Below are positions 8,579 to 17,042 of a stretch of 64,000 nucleotides of DNA, one piece after another; the stretch's first letter is position 1; each line of letters starts with the position of its first letter. Source of the DNA: Phragmitibacter flavus (GTDB lineage: Bacteria > Verrucomicrobiota > Verrucomicrobiia > Verrucomicrobiales > Verrucomicrobiaceae); assembly GCF_005780165.1 (NCBI RefSeq), contig NZ_VAUV01000008.1, forward strand, positions 284,256 through 348,255, given 5' to 3'. Below the pieces are notes generated by a model. That model worked only from the letters and a program-made list of their open reading frames with translations, made no database searches and had not been told where the DNA came from. The position numbers and the translations under genes were made by a program.

Positions 8579-9385
8579 TCACTGACAACAAACATACTCA
8601 TCCAGCTCCGTCAGCCGCGTGTTGTCCAGCACCTCGCTCACCGTCCCCCCACACAACAGCTGCCCAACCCCGTCCCGCACGCCGACAAAAGCTACCCGAT
8701 CCGCCAACTCACGAGCCTGTCTCAAATTGTGGGTCACCAAAACAATCGTATGCGTCTCCCGCAGTCGACGCACCAACCCCTCAATCGCCTCCGTGCTACG
8801 CGGATCCAAGGCACTCGTCGGCTCGTCCATCAAAATCACCTCCGGCTCCGTCGCCAAAGTCCGAGCCAAACACAAACGCTGCTGCTGCCCCACCGACAAC
8901 TTCATCGCCGGTGCCTTCAACCGATCCTTCACCTCCTCCCACAACGACGCCTCCCGCAACGAACGTTCCACACACGCCTCTTCATCCGCCCGTGACATCC
9001 TCCGCAAACGCTTCGCCCCGAACAACACATTCTCCCGAATGCTCGTCGGAAAAATCACCGGCTGCTGAAACAACATCCCCACCCGCGCCCGCAACGCATC
9101 CACATCGGTCCCTGATGCAAAAATCGACGATCCGTGCAAGACAACATCCCCCGTCACCTTCAACCCCGTCAGATCCGTCAAGCGGTTCATTGCCCGCAAC
9201 AAAGTGCTTTTCCCACCCCCTGACGGCCCAATAATCCCAAAAACCTCATGCCTCACCACTTCGAATGAAACCCCGCGTAACAACTCTCGCGCCCCCGCCC
9301 TCACCCCGAGCTCGCGCACGTCCAGCATCGCCGAACCAGTTCCCGCACAGCAATTCTCTGCCTTATCTTTCCTTTGATCAATCAT
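8579..9385 (-). CDS. pstB: Phosphate ABC transporter ATP-binding protein
   Basis: ATPase subunit driving high-affinity phosphate import. The 268 residues show Walker A GPSGGGKST at 53-61, a Q-loop (FQQP), the signature LSVGQQQR, Walker B VILMDEPTSALD and the His switch VTHN. The signature has Val in place of the usual Gly. The first 19 residues are not conserved; the second Met (position 20, MLDVREL) could be the true start. The listed start overlaps the end of pstA by 8 bases. No phoU follows: the next region holds the restriction-modification genes on the opposite strand. Confidence 0.93.
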   Translation of the reverse strand: MIDQRKDKAENCCAGTGSAMLDVRELGVRAGARELLRGVSFEVVRHEVFGIIGPSGGGKSTLLRAMNRLTDLTGLKVTGDVVLHGSSIFASGTDVDALRARVGMLFQQPVIFPTSIRENVLFGAKRLRRMSRADEEACVERSLREASLWEEVKDRLKAPAMKLSVGQQQRLCLARTLATEPEVILMDEPTSALDPRSTEAIEGLVRRLRETHTIVLVTHNLRQARELADRVAFVGVRDGVGQLLCGGTVSEVLDNTRLTELDEYVCCQ

Positions 9386-10241
9386 GAAACTCCTCGTGCA
9401 TTTTTAATCTCCACGGCAACGCCAGCAAACTCAGCGCAAAAACCATCCCCAACAACACCAGCGCCGCCCCCCAAAGATTCGATCCCACCGCCGGATCAAA
9501 CGAATCCTGCGCCAATACAAAAATGTGATACGGCAGCGACAACACCGGGCTCTCCTTCACCGCCGTCGGCCACGTCACCCCCGCAAAAATTGTCGCCGTA
9601 AACATGATCGGTGCCGTCTCCCCCGCCGCCCGCGCCACTCCCAGCAGTGACCCCGTCACCAACCCGCCCACACTCTGCGGCAAAATCACCGACCACACCA
9701 CCTGCGCCCGATTCAGCCCCAAGCCAGCCGCCGCCTCCAGATATTTCGCCGGAATCGCCTGCATGCGCTCCATCAACGCCAGCGTCACCGTCGGCAACAT
9801 GCTCATCGCCAACGCGATCCCCCCCGCCAGCCACGACTTGCCCCATCCAAACCATTGCACAAACACCATAAATCCAAACAACCCAAACACGATGCTCGGC
9901 ACCCCGTTCAACGTGTAAAACAGCGTCCTCATGCATTCCCCGCGCCGCGTCCCCTTCCACCACACCTGCTGCAACAACGCCAATGCCAATGCGGAAGGCG
10001 CACACAAACCCCAAGCCGACACCATTAAAATCACCGTCCCCACCGCATGCCAGAAGATCCCCCCCTCAGCCCCCCCTTGTTCCATCGCCCCCGTCAAAAA
10101 CTCCCACGAAATCGCACCCCACCCCTTCACCACCAACACCCCCACCAATCCCAGCAACAAGCCCAGCACCACCAGCCCACAGGCCGAAAGCAACACCACC
10201 ACCCCTCCATCGATCAATCCCCGCCGCCTATGCCTACGCAT
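9378..10241 (-). CDS. pstA: Phosphate ABC transporter permease
   Basis: Inner-membrane permease subunit of the Pst phosphate importer. The 287 residues contain about six hydrophobic segments and the permease loop EAAAGLGLNRAQVVWSVILPQS near 170-190, the EAA motif that docks on PstB. The following GSLLGVARAAGETAPIMFTATIF is strongly characteristic of PstA. Its start overlaps the end of pstC by 8 bases and its end overlaps pstB, indicating coupled translation in the pstSCAB operon. Confidence 0.94.
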   Translation of the reverse strand: MRRHRRRGLIDGGVVVLLSACGLVVLGLLLGLVGVLVVKGWGAISWEFLTGAMEQGGAEGGIFWHAVGTVILMVSAWGLCAPSALALALLQQVWWKGTRRGECMRTLFYTLNGVPSIVFGLFGFMVFVQWFGWGKSWLAGGIALAMSMLPTVTLALMERMQAIPAKYLEAAAGLGLNRAQVVWSVILPQSVGGLVTGSLLGVARAAGETAPIMFTATIFAGVTWPTAVKESPVLSLPYHIFVLAQDSFDPAVGSNLWGAALVLLGMVFALSLLALPWRLKMHEEFHD

Positions 10242-11109
10242 TCGCGTTCCTCCTCGACCTAAAAATCGTTCCCAACAACGTCACCACCCCTGTCAAAACC
10301 AGCAGCAACACCCCCAGCCCCATCATCGCCCCCCAATGCAAATCATCGGCATAAGCGATGCTCGTCTCCGCCCCGCCCAGCTTGCTCGTCAGCGTCTGAC
10401 CCGACTCCAACAAAGGCTGCATCGACCACCACCGCTCCGGCAACTGATTGTCCTGCCGACCCACCACCAAAAACACCGCCACCGTCTCCCCCAAGGCCCG
10501 ACCAAACCCCAACAACAACGCCGCCCCCATCCCTCTCGCCGCCTGTGGCAGCGCCACACTTCCCACCACCTCCGCCCGGGTCAGTCCCAGACCCCGCGCC
10601 GCCCTTCGCTGTGTCGATGGCACCGCCCGCAACGCATCATCCCCCAATGTCACCACCGTCGGCAACACCATCACCGCCAACAACAAACCCGCCGTCAACA
10701 GCGTGTCCCCACTCAACAAATCAAATGCCTCAAATGAATCATAGACCCACTCCCGCAGCAGCAAAATCCCCAGCAATCCGTAAACTACCGAAGGCACCCC
10801 CGCTAAAAGCTCCACCAACACCTTCATCCCCCAACGCAGCCGGTTCGGCAAATACTCCGACATCAACACCGCCGTCCCCAGCCCCAAAGGAGCCGCCACC
10901 AGCAGCGCCACCAGCGCCACCATCGCCGATCCATAAATCATCGCAGCCGCCCCAAACTCCTGCTGCCGGAAAAACCACCGGTTCTTCGTCACATACCCCA
11001 CGCCCTCCGCCTGCCACACCGGCAGGCTCTGCCACAGGAACACCGCAAGCAAACCGCCAAATGCCAACAAAGCCAGCAGGCTGAATACCCAACAGAAAAA
11101 GCGTGTCAT
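10234..11109 (-). CDS. pstC: Phosphate ABC transporter permease
   Basis: Second permease of the Pst importer. The 291 residues start with a membrane segment (FFCWVFSLLALLAFGGLLAV), and the middle shows MSEYLPNRLRWGMKVLVELL and VPSVVYGLLG, both typical of PstC. The EAA loop is RRAARGLGLTRAEVVGSVALPQ, followed by LLGFGRALGETVAVFLVVG. It follows pstS by 30 bases and overlaps pstA by 8. The region around residue 130 (LREWVYDSFEAFDLLSGD) is an extracytoplasmic loop. Confidence 0.94.
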   Translation of the reverse strand: MTRFFCWVFSLLALLAFGGLLAVFLWQSLPVWQAEGVGYVTKNRWFFRQQEFGAAAMIYGSAMVALVALLVAAPLGLGTAVLMSEYLPNRLRWGMKVLVELLAGVPSVVYGLLGILLLREWVYDSFEAFDLLSGDTLLTAGLLLAVMVLPTVVTLGDDALRAVPSTQRRAARGLGLTRAEVVGSVALPQAARGMGAALLLGFGRALGETVAVFLVVGRQDNQLPERWWSMQPLLESGQTLTSKLGGAETSIAYADDLHWGAMMGLGVLLLVLTGVVTLLGTIFRSRRNANA

Positions 11110-11139
11110 CTCTGGCGTCGTAGGTCCTCTGTCGTTTCG

Positions 11140-11985
11140 CTATTTCAACTCCGAAAGCATCAGATAACCATGCTTCTTCACCAACGCCTGCCCCCTCTCG
11201 CCCAACATGAAATCGACAAACGTTTTGGCAGTCCCAGCGGGTTCACCATTGGTCAGGAGATACAACGGACGCGACAAAGGATACCTCTTGCTCGAGATCG
11301 CCTCCGCCGTCGGCTCCACCACCTCGCCTGCCTCCGTCTTGATCCCCAAGGCAAAAATTTTCTCGTTGTCCACCCAGGTCGACGAGAGCTGGCTCACCGC
11401 CCCACGTGTCCCACCCACCTTGCTGCGCGCCTCTTCATTGCCGCCCACTTCGGGGAAATTGACCTGCGGTGCCTTCTTCGAATCGCCATACACCCAATGC
11501 GTAAACACCTCCCAAGTGCCCCGACCCGGCTCCTTGTTAAAAAACGCAATCCGCCGGTCCGCCCCGCCAAGCTCCTTCCAGTTCGTGATCCGTCCCTCAT
11601 AAATGCCCGCTGCCTGCTCTTTGGTGATCGACTTCACCCCACCTTCCCAAACATCCGCCGAAACAATCATCGCCACCGCATCTTCGCCCACGTGGATGGA
11701 TTTGAAGTCGCACTTCGGAAACTTCGCCTTGTCCTCATCCTTCACCGGCTTCGAGGCCATCCCAATCTGCACCAGCCCCTCTCCCAGCATGGAAATTCCT
11801 CCCGAGCTTCCTCCCTGGGTATCGATCTGAATATCCAAACCCTGCTCTTTCCTCAGCGCCTCCGCCGCTTCAGCCGCCGGCAAATTCACTGTCGTCGACC
11901 CATTGATTTTCAGAGTCTCCGCCTGCGCTGCCGCACCGACCGCCAAGCCCATCATCAACATCAAATGCAGGAAATTCTTTGTCAT
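11140..11985 (-). CDS. pstS: Phosphate-binding periplasmic protein
   Basis: Substrate-binding component of the Pst importer, binding phosphate in the periplasm. Starting at the ATG at 11985 gives a good signal peptide (MTKNFLHLMLMMGLAVGAAAQA); an upstream extension to 12048 adds non-signal residues and was rejected. The mature part opens LKINGSTTVNLPAAEAAEAL and has the family's TQGGSSGGISML, IGMASKPVKDEDK and EPGRGTWEVF segments that line the ligand site. About 281 residues, the shorter PstS class. First gene of pstSCAB, transcribed away from the sulfurtransferase with only 68 bases between the two starts. Confidence 0.9.
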   Translation of the reverse strand: MTKNFLHLMLMMGLAVGAAAQAETLKINGSTTVNLPAAEAAEALRKEQGLDIQIDTQGGSSGGISMLGEGLVQIGMASKPVKDEDKAKFPKCDFKSIHVGEDAVAMIVSADVWEGGVKSITKEQAAGIYEGRITNWKELGGADRRIAFFNKEPGRGTWEVFTHWVYGDSKKAPQVNFPEVGGNEEARSKVGGTRGAVSQLSSTWVDNEKIFALGIKTEAGEVVEPTAEAISSKRYPLSRPLYLLTNGEPAGTAKTFVDFMLGERGQALVKKHGYLMLSELK

Positions 11986-11998
11986 ACATGCGCATTCA

Positions 11999-12027
11999 CG
12001 CATATTCGCAAAAACCTCGCAAGTCAA
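11999..12027 (-). promoter_or_regulatory. Candidate pstS promoter
   Basis: On the minus strand, TTGACT (12027-12022) and TATGCG (12004-11999) are separated by 17 bases. The implied start of transcription is about 7 bases before the pstS ATG, giving a nearly leaderless message. No CTGTCAT-type Pho box is evident in the 68-base divergent region. Confidence 0.35.
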
Positions 12028-12053
12028 ATTCTCGCCACCCATTTCCATCCAAC

Positions 12054-12971
12054 ATGAATCGCCTCATCGCCCCGCTTGCACTTCTTTGCCTCGTCACTTC
12101 CCTGGCTCAGGCCGAAATCAAATCCATCTCCCCTGCCGACGCCAAAGCCCTCATTGAAAACCCCGACCCCTCCCAACGCCCGCATGTCATCGACACCCGC
12201 GGCGGTTACAAAGACTACTTCCGGGCTCACCTCCCCAACGCCCACCACCTCAATTTCGATACCCTTCGCGGCACTGATCACGGCGTTCCCGTGCAATACC
12301 TCCCCGACGACCTCACCCAAATCCTCCTCACCCGCGCCGGAGTCGACAAAACCCGCCCCCATCTCCTTTATGCCGATGGTGCCGCCCTTCCCAACGACGA
12401 AATCCTCAGCGCCACCATGGTTGCTTATGTCCTCGAAAAGTTTGGCGTCAATGACATCCTCATTCTCGACGGCGGCCTCAGCGCCTGGAAAGCCGCCGGA
12501 TACGCCACCACCCAAGAGTATCCCGACACCAAATCCGGCAACCTTTCCACCGCTTCTCCCCTGCCCATCTCCCTCTCCGTCGACGAGGTTCTCAAGCTCA
12601 AAGACCAGCCCGGTCATGTGCTTGTCGACGCCCGTCCCATCAATGAATACCTTGGCAAAGACGACGTTTGGCTTCGCAAAGGCCACATCCCCGGAGCCAT
12701 CAGCTTTCACTGGGCCAAACTCATGGCGGCTGACAACACCCACCAATTCAAACCCTTCGACAGCGTCAAAGCGGAACTCACCGCCGCCGGTCTCACCCCC
12801 GACAAAAACATCCTCGTCTACTGCGGCACCTCACGCGAGGGCAGCCTGCTACGGTTTTATCTCAAACATGTCGCCGGTTATCCCCATGTCCGACTCTACG
12901 AAGGCTCCTGGAAAGAATACGCGTCGCTCAAACAACACCCCGTCGAAACCAAAGCGAACGAGCCCAAATAG
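12054..12971 (+). CDS. Secreted two-domain rhodanese-like sulfurtransferase
   Basis: A 305-residue protein with a signal peptide (MNRLIAPLALLCLVTSLAQA) and two rhodanese domains, like thiosulfate or 3-mercaptopyruvate sulfurtransferases, which move sulfur between donors and thiophilic acceptors. Domain 1 (about 30-165) has VIDTRGGYKDYFRAHLPNA but no catalytic Cys. Domain 2 (about 175-290) carries the active loop VYCGTSREGS, whose Cys would form the persulfide. The loop differs from CRKGVT and CGSGVTA, so the substrate is uncertain. The ATG at 12054 was chosen over an upstream in-frame start because it begins the signal peptide. Divergent from pstS. Confidence 0.85.
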   Translation: MNRLIAPLALLCLVTSLAQAEIKSISPADAKALIENPDPSQRPHVIDTRGGYKDYFRAHLPNAHHLNFDTLRGTDHGVPVQYLPDDLTQILLTRAGVDKTRPHLLYADGAALPNDEILSATMVAYVLEKFGVNDILILDGGLSAWKAAGYATTQEYPDTKSGNLSTASPLPISLSVDEVLKLKDQPGHVLVDARPINEYLGKDDVWLRKGHIPGAISFHWAKLMAADNTHQFKPFDSVKAELTAAGLTPDKNILVYCGTSREGSLLRFYLKHVAGYPHVRLYEGSWKEYASLKQHPVETKANEPK

Positions 12972-12990
12972 CCCTCCAAAGCGCCCCCCA

Positions 12991-13019
12991 TTGACGTCAC
13001 GCGAGAATTCCCGTATTCT
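12991..13019 (+). promoter_or_regulatory. Candidate promoter ending 6 bases before a start codon
   Basis: TTGACG (12991-12996), a 17-base spacer and TATTCT (13014-13019) form a good sigma-70-like promoter. The expected transcription start is at or next to the A of the ATG at 13026, so the message would be leaderless. Confidence 0.5.
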
Positions 13020-13025
13020 TGGTGC

Positions 13026-13748
13026 ATGAAAACCGCGCTCGCCATGGTTCTCGCGATCCTGTCCCAGGCGCTTCCCTTGTCGGCTGAAGAGAATCAAAAC
13101 CCCGTCGAACCAAGCCGCTTCGACATCAGCACCCTCTCCGGCGAAATTTACAAAAACAGCCGCCTCATCAAAGTCACCCCGGCCGACCTCACCGTCATGC
13201 ACGACGCAGGCGTTGCAAAAATAGGCTTCGAAAATCTCAATCCCACCTGGCAGCAAAAGTTCGGTTACGACCCCGCCAAAGCCGATGCCTATCGCGAAAA
13301 AATCGCCATCCAAAACCGCGAAGCCGAAGACCGTCGCCAGCAGCTTTCCCTCCAGCGCGAGCGCACCGAGCGCCTCGCCATCGCCAAAATTGAAGCCGAA
13401 GAACGTCGCCTCGCCGCCCAGAGCAAAGACCCCGCTCCACTCGCGCCACTGCCCGGTGAAGAAAACCGCCCGCTCCTTCCGGCTCCCACCACCACGGTCG
13501 AAATCATCCCTTCCGCCCCACCCCTTGGAGCTGTGCATGATCCCGGCATCAGCACTCGAAACAGCAGCAGCCGCAGGTGGCGTTCCGGCGACGGCATTTA
13601 CAGCGTCGACGGCTATTATCCCCCGTTCATTTGGAGTTCCCCTTCCCGCCCTTGGTCTCCTCACTACCATCCCCATCACCACCATCATCACCCGCATCAT
13701 CACAGCGGTTCCTTCATAAGCCCGCCCATCATTCGCATCACCCGCTGA
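13026..13748 (+). CDS. Secreted His-rich hypothetical protein
   Basis: A 240-residue protein of unknown function. It has a clear signal peptide (MKTALAMVLAILSQALPLSA), a middle region of charged helix (about 95-140, rich in Arg, Glu and Gln, coiled-coil-like), a Pro-rich linker and a C-terminal tail with HPHHHHHHPHHH near residues 216-227. The His run could bind nickel, zinc or copper, but this is inference; no catalytic motif is visible. It stands between the sulfurtransferase and the convergent cardiolipin synthase, and has its own promoter-like sequence. Confidence 0.75.
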   Translation: MKTALAMVLAILSQALPLSAEENQNPVEPSRFDISTLSGEIYKNSRLIKVTPADLTVMHDAGVAKIGFENLNPTWQQKFGYDPAKADAYREKIAIQNREAEDRRQQLSLQRERTERLAIAKIEAEERRLAAQSKDPAPLAPLPGEENRPLLPAPTTTVEIIPSAPPLGAVHDPGISTRNSSSRRWRSGDGIYSVDGYYPPFIWSSPSRPWSPHYHPHHHHHHPHHHSGSFISPPIIRITR

Positions 13749-13763
13749 GTTTCCAACTCTGAC

Positions 13764-15242
13764 CTACAAAAACGGAATGAACAGCCGCGCCAGGCCGTTC
13801 CGCAGTCGCACCAACACCGGCGCCTCATCCAGCATTTTCTGGGTAATCCTCACACTGCATTCAAGACTCTCCTGAAACCTTGCGCCAAGATCGCGCGCCA
13901 GCATGTCGTCAAAGCAGGCGAGGTTGAATTCGTAGTTGAGGTGCAGACTGCGTGAATCCCAGTTGGTCGACCCGATCAATGACCACGCCCCATCGACCAC
14001 CATGAATTTGCTGTGGTCAAAATGACCCGTTGCCTCAAACATCTGCACCCCATGCCGCAGCAGTTCCGGATACAGCGTGTGCGATGCCCATTGCACAAAC
14101 CCAATATTGTTCTTGCTCGGCGTGATGACACTCACCCGCACCCCTCTTAAGGACGCCAACGTGAGCGCCCAGGTCAGCCGCGTATTCGGCAGGAAATACG
14201 GCGTCATGATTTGGATCTCCTCCTTCGCAGCACCAATCGCCGCCAGCATGGTGCGGATCAACACATCCGCGTCCTCATCCGGACCATCCGGCAATCCAAT
14301 CGCCGCCACCTCGCCTACCGGTTCCAATGCCGGATACCATTTTTCGCCCGACAGCACCTCCTTCGCACAGAATGCCCAGTCCTCGGCAAACACCCGCTGC
14401 AACTGCCGCACCACCGGCCCTTCCACCTGAAAATGCATGTCCTGCACCGGATGCGACGGATTCGCCGCCAGCATGTTGCCCTGGCGAATGTTCATCCCGC
14501 CCGTGAATCCAACCTTGCCATCCACCACCAGAATCTTGCGATGGTTGCGCAGGTTCATGGTGAGAATGCGCAGCACAAACCGCAGTGGCATGTAACGCTT
14601 CGCAAACACCCCGCGCTTGCGCAGAATTCGCGTCACCGGAGGAAACGAATAACGCGTCCCCGCATCATCCACCAACACCCGCACCTCCACGCCCCGCTCA
14701 TGCGCTTTCGACAGTTCCTCCACAAATTCTGCGCCGATCCCCTTCGCCTCAAAAATGTAACTGCACAGACTTACCGAAGTCTCCGCCGCACGGATCGCAT
14801 CCAGCATCGCAAACATCGCTTCATCGCCATTGCGTAGCGACGTCACCCGGTTGCCAACGGTAAATCCAAAGCGCGAGATCCGCCCCAAAGTCGCTGCCAG
14901 TCCCCGCATCTGCGTCAGTTCCGGAGCCATCTCCCATGGATTCACCGGACACGCCGCCCCCACGTCGCCCTTACCCATTTCGGCCTCCAGATGATAACGT
15001 TTCCCCCAACGCTGCAAACTGTTGATGCCAAACAGCACATAAAAAATCGCGCCCACCACCGGCACAAAACAAATGATCACCGCCCAGAACGCGGCTGACC
15101 GCGCATCGCGATGCCGCAGCAGCACATGCCCAAACGCCACCGCCACCAGGCTGACCGCCATCGCGATCACCAGCCAATGCCATACATGTTGTAAAATCGG
15201 CCAAACTTCCGCCAAAGTCATACTTGGATCCACCTTCGCCAT
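13764..15242 (-). CDS. cls: Cardiolipin synthase (phospholipase D family)
   Basis: Inner-membrane enzyme that condenses phosphatidylglycerol into cardiolipin. Two membrane segments lie at the N-terminus (about 10-35 and 48-70), followed by the duplicated phospholipase D catalytic motif: NHRKILVVDGKVGFTGGMNI near 230-250 and DHSKFMVVDGAWSLIGSTNW near 405-425. Both HKD motifs are intact. The ATG at 15242 is preferred; the open frame extends to a TTG at 15311 and another ATG lies at 15221. About 492 residues, normal for bacterial Cls. Divergent from trpA. Confidence 0.92.
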   Translation of the reverse strand: MAKVDPSMTLAEVWPILQHVWHWLVIAMAVSLVAVAFGHVLLRHRDARSAAFWAVIICFVPVVGAIFYVLFGINSLQRWGKRYHLEAEMGKGDVGAACPVNPWEMAPELTQMRGLAATLGRISRFGFTVGNRVTSLRNGDEAMFAMLDAIRAAETSVSLCSYIFEAKGIGAEFVEELSKAHERGVEVRVLVDDAGTRYSFPPVTRILRKRGVFAKRYMPLRFVLRILTMNLRNHRKILVVDGKVGFTGGMNIRQGNMLAANPSHPVQDMHFQVEGPVVRQLQRVFAEDWAFCAKEVLSGEKWYPALEPVGEVAAIGLPDGPDEDADVLIRTMLAAIGAAKEEIQIMTPYFLPNTRLTWALTLASLRGVRVSVITPSKNNIGFVQWASHTLYPELLRHGVQMFEATGHFDHSKFMVVDGAWSLIGSTNWDSRSLHLNYEFNLACFDDMLARDLGARFQESLECSVRITQKMLDEAPVLVRLRNGLARLFIPFL

Positions 15243-15317
15243 CGACAAGACAACCGCAAGGCGAAACACAAATGACAGCACCGTCACCACTCCCCCCTCC
15301 CGCCTTCCCAAAACTCA

Positions 15318-15346
15318 TTGCACATCGCCCGTCCCCCGACTAACTC
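15318..15346 (+). promoter_or_regulatory. Candidate trpA promoter
   Basis: TTGCAC (15318-15323), a 17-base spacer and TAACTC (15341-15346). The -10 box ends 9 bases before the trpA ATG, again implying a leader of only a few bases. The boxes are moderate matches only. Confidence 0.35.
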
Positions 15347-15355
15347 TCTGGCCCC

Positions 15356-16174
15356 ATGAACCGTCTCGACCAACGCTTCGCCGACCTGCGCGCCTCCGGC
15401 AAATCCGCCTTCATCGCCTACATCGCCGCCGGTGATCCCACGCTCGAACGCACCCGCGAGATCGTCCTCACCCTCGAAAAATGCGGGGCCGACATCATCG
15501 AACTCGGCCTCCCCTTCAGCGACCCGCTCGCCGACGGCATCGTCAACCAAATGGCCGCCGACCGCGCCCTGCGCTCCGGCACCACCACCGCCAAAGTCCT
15601 CTCGTTCATCAAAGAGCTCCGCCAGGAAACCCAAATTCCCCTGGTTCTCTTCACCTACCTCAACCCCGTCTACACCTACGGTTTCGAGCGCTTCCATCAA
15701 GACGCCGCCGCCGCCGGAGTCGATGGCATCCTGCTCCTCGACCTTCCTCCCGACGAAGCTTCGCTCAACCTCGAAACCACCCTCGGCCCCAACTCCGTCG
15801 AACACCCACGTCCGGCCACCATCCGCCTCATCGCCCCCACCACCCCCGCCGAACGCATCCAGCTCATCGCCTCCAAAGCCGAGGGATTCATCTACTACGT
15901 CTCCCGCGAAGGCGTCACCGGCGCCCAGACCAGCCTCGCCACCGGCATCCAGGAGCAGGTCAAACTCATCCAGTCCGCAGGCAGCGTTCCCGTCGCCGTC
16001 GGATTCGGCATCTCCACGCCCGAACAGGCCCGCACCGTCGCCACCATGGCCGATGGAGTGGTCGTCGGCAGTGCCATCGTCAAGCTCATCGAACAACACG
16101 GCCACGCAGAAGATCTCGCCGCAAAACTCACCGCTTTCGTAAAGCCTCTTGTAGACGCCGTGAAATCCGCTTAA
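15356..16174 (+). CDS. trpA: Tryptophan synthase alpha subunit
   Basis: Cleaves indole-3-glycerol phosphate to indole, which is passed to the TrpB beta subunit. The 272-residue TIM barrel has both catalytic acids at the canonical positions: Glu49 in IIELGLPFSD and Asp60 in PLADG. YLNPVYTYG, YYVSREGVTGA and VGFGISTPEQA are family signatures of the phosphate-binding loops. trpB is not in the window, so trp genes are dispersed here. It starts a plus-strand run trpA-dapF-dapA with gaps of 20 and 32 bases, an unusual pairing of tryptophan with diaminopimelate synthesis. Confidence 0.97.
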   Translation: MNRLDQRFADLRASGKSAFIAYIAAGDPTLERTREIVLTLEKCGADIIELGLPFSDPLADGIVNQMAADRALRSGTTTAKVLSFIKELRQETQIPLVLFTYLNPVYTYGFERFHQDAAAAGVDGILLLDLPPDEASLNLETTLGPNSVEHPRPATIRLIAPTTPAERIQLIASKAEGFIYYVSREGVTGAQTSLATGIQEQVKLIQSAGSVPVAVGFGISTPEQARTVATMADGVVVGSAIVKLIEQHGHAEDLAAKLTAFVKPLVDAVKSA

Positions 16175-16194
16175 CTTCACCGCCCTCCACACCC

Positions 16195-17010
16195 ATGGCC
16201 TCCACACTCTCATTCTGGAAAATGAACGGCGCGGGCAATGACTTCGTCATGCTCGACAACCGCAACCTCGCGCTCAACCTCGACCGCGACGCCATCGCCA
16301 AACTCTGCGACCGCCATCGCGGCATCGGAGCCGACGGACTCCTCGCCGTCGAACCCGCCCAAGCCACCGGCGACTTCCGCATGCGTTATTACAATGCCGA
16401 TGGAGGCGAAGCCGAAATGTGCGGCAACGGCGCCCGCTGCTTCGCCCGTTTCGTCAATCATCTCCACGACAACTCCCTCGAACACGTCAGCTTCGAGACC
16501 CAGGCCGGCATCATCTCCGGCGAATTTCTCGAAGACCAGGTGCGCATCAACATGAGCACCCCGCACGACCTCAAACTTCACCAGGAGCTCATCGTCGAAG
16601 GCCTGCCGCTCATCGTCCACAGCGTCAACACCGGCGTTCCCCATGCCGTCGTCCTCGTCGAAGACCTCGACCACACGGATGTCAATCGCCTCGGTGCCGC
16701 CCTCCGCTACCACGAAGCCTTCGCCCCCAAAGGCACCAACGCCAACTTCGTTCAGGTCATCGAACCCGGCTACATCCGCATCCGCACCTATGAACGCGGC
16801 GTCGAGGACGAAACCCTCGCCTGCGGCACCGGCATGGTCGCCTGCGCCCTCATCCATCACGAACTCATCGGAGCCGAATCCCCCGTCTCCGTCCTCGTCA
16901 AAGGCGGCGACACCTTGCTCATCGGCTTCGAAAAAATCGATGGCATCTACCACGACGTCACCCTTCACGGCCCCGCCGACTTCGTCTTCAACGGCGACGT
17001 CACCATTTAA
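16195..17010 (+). CDS. dapF: Diaminopimelate epimerase
   Basis: Converts LL- to meso-diaminopimelate, the precursor of lysine and of the peptidoglycan cross-link. The 271 residues include KMNGAGNDFVMLDNR at the N-terminus and the two active-site Cys residues: Cys76 in EMCGNGARC and Cys210 in TLACGTGMVA, which act as the acid/base pair. The open frame continues far upstream in a shadow of trpA; the ATG at 16195 is the sensible start because conserved sequence begins 9 residues later. Second gene of the trpA-dapF-dapA run. Confidence 0.97.
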   Translation: MASTLSFWKMNGAGNDFVMLDNRNLALNLDRDAIAKLCDRHRGIGADGLLAVEPAQATGDFRMRYYNADGGEAEMCGNGARCFARFVNHLHDNSLEHVSFETQAGIISGEFLEDQVRINMSTPHDLKLHQELIVEGLPLIVHSVNTGVPHAVVLVEDLDHTDVNRLGAALRYHEAFAPKGTNANFVQVIEPGYIRIRTYERGVEDETLACGTGMVACALIHHELIGAESPVSVLVKGGDTLLIGFEKIDGIYHDVTLHGPADFVFNGDVTI

Positions 17011-17042
17011 CCCATTCATTCATCCCAGACACCCCACCCATC

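Noticed and set aside
15481..16194. Long upstream extension of the dapF frame
   Set aside because: Arg/Pro/His-rich shadow of trpA; DapF similarity begins right after the ATG at 16195.
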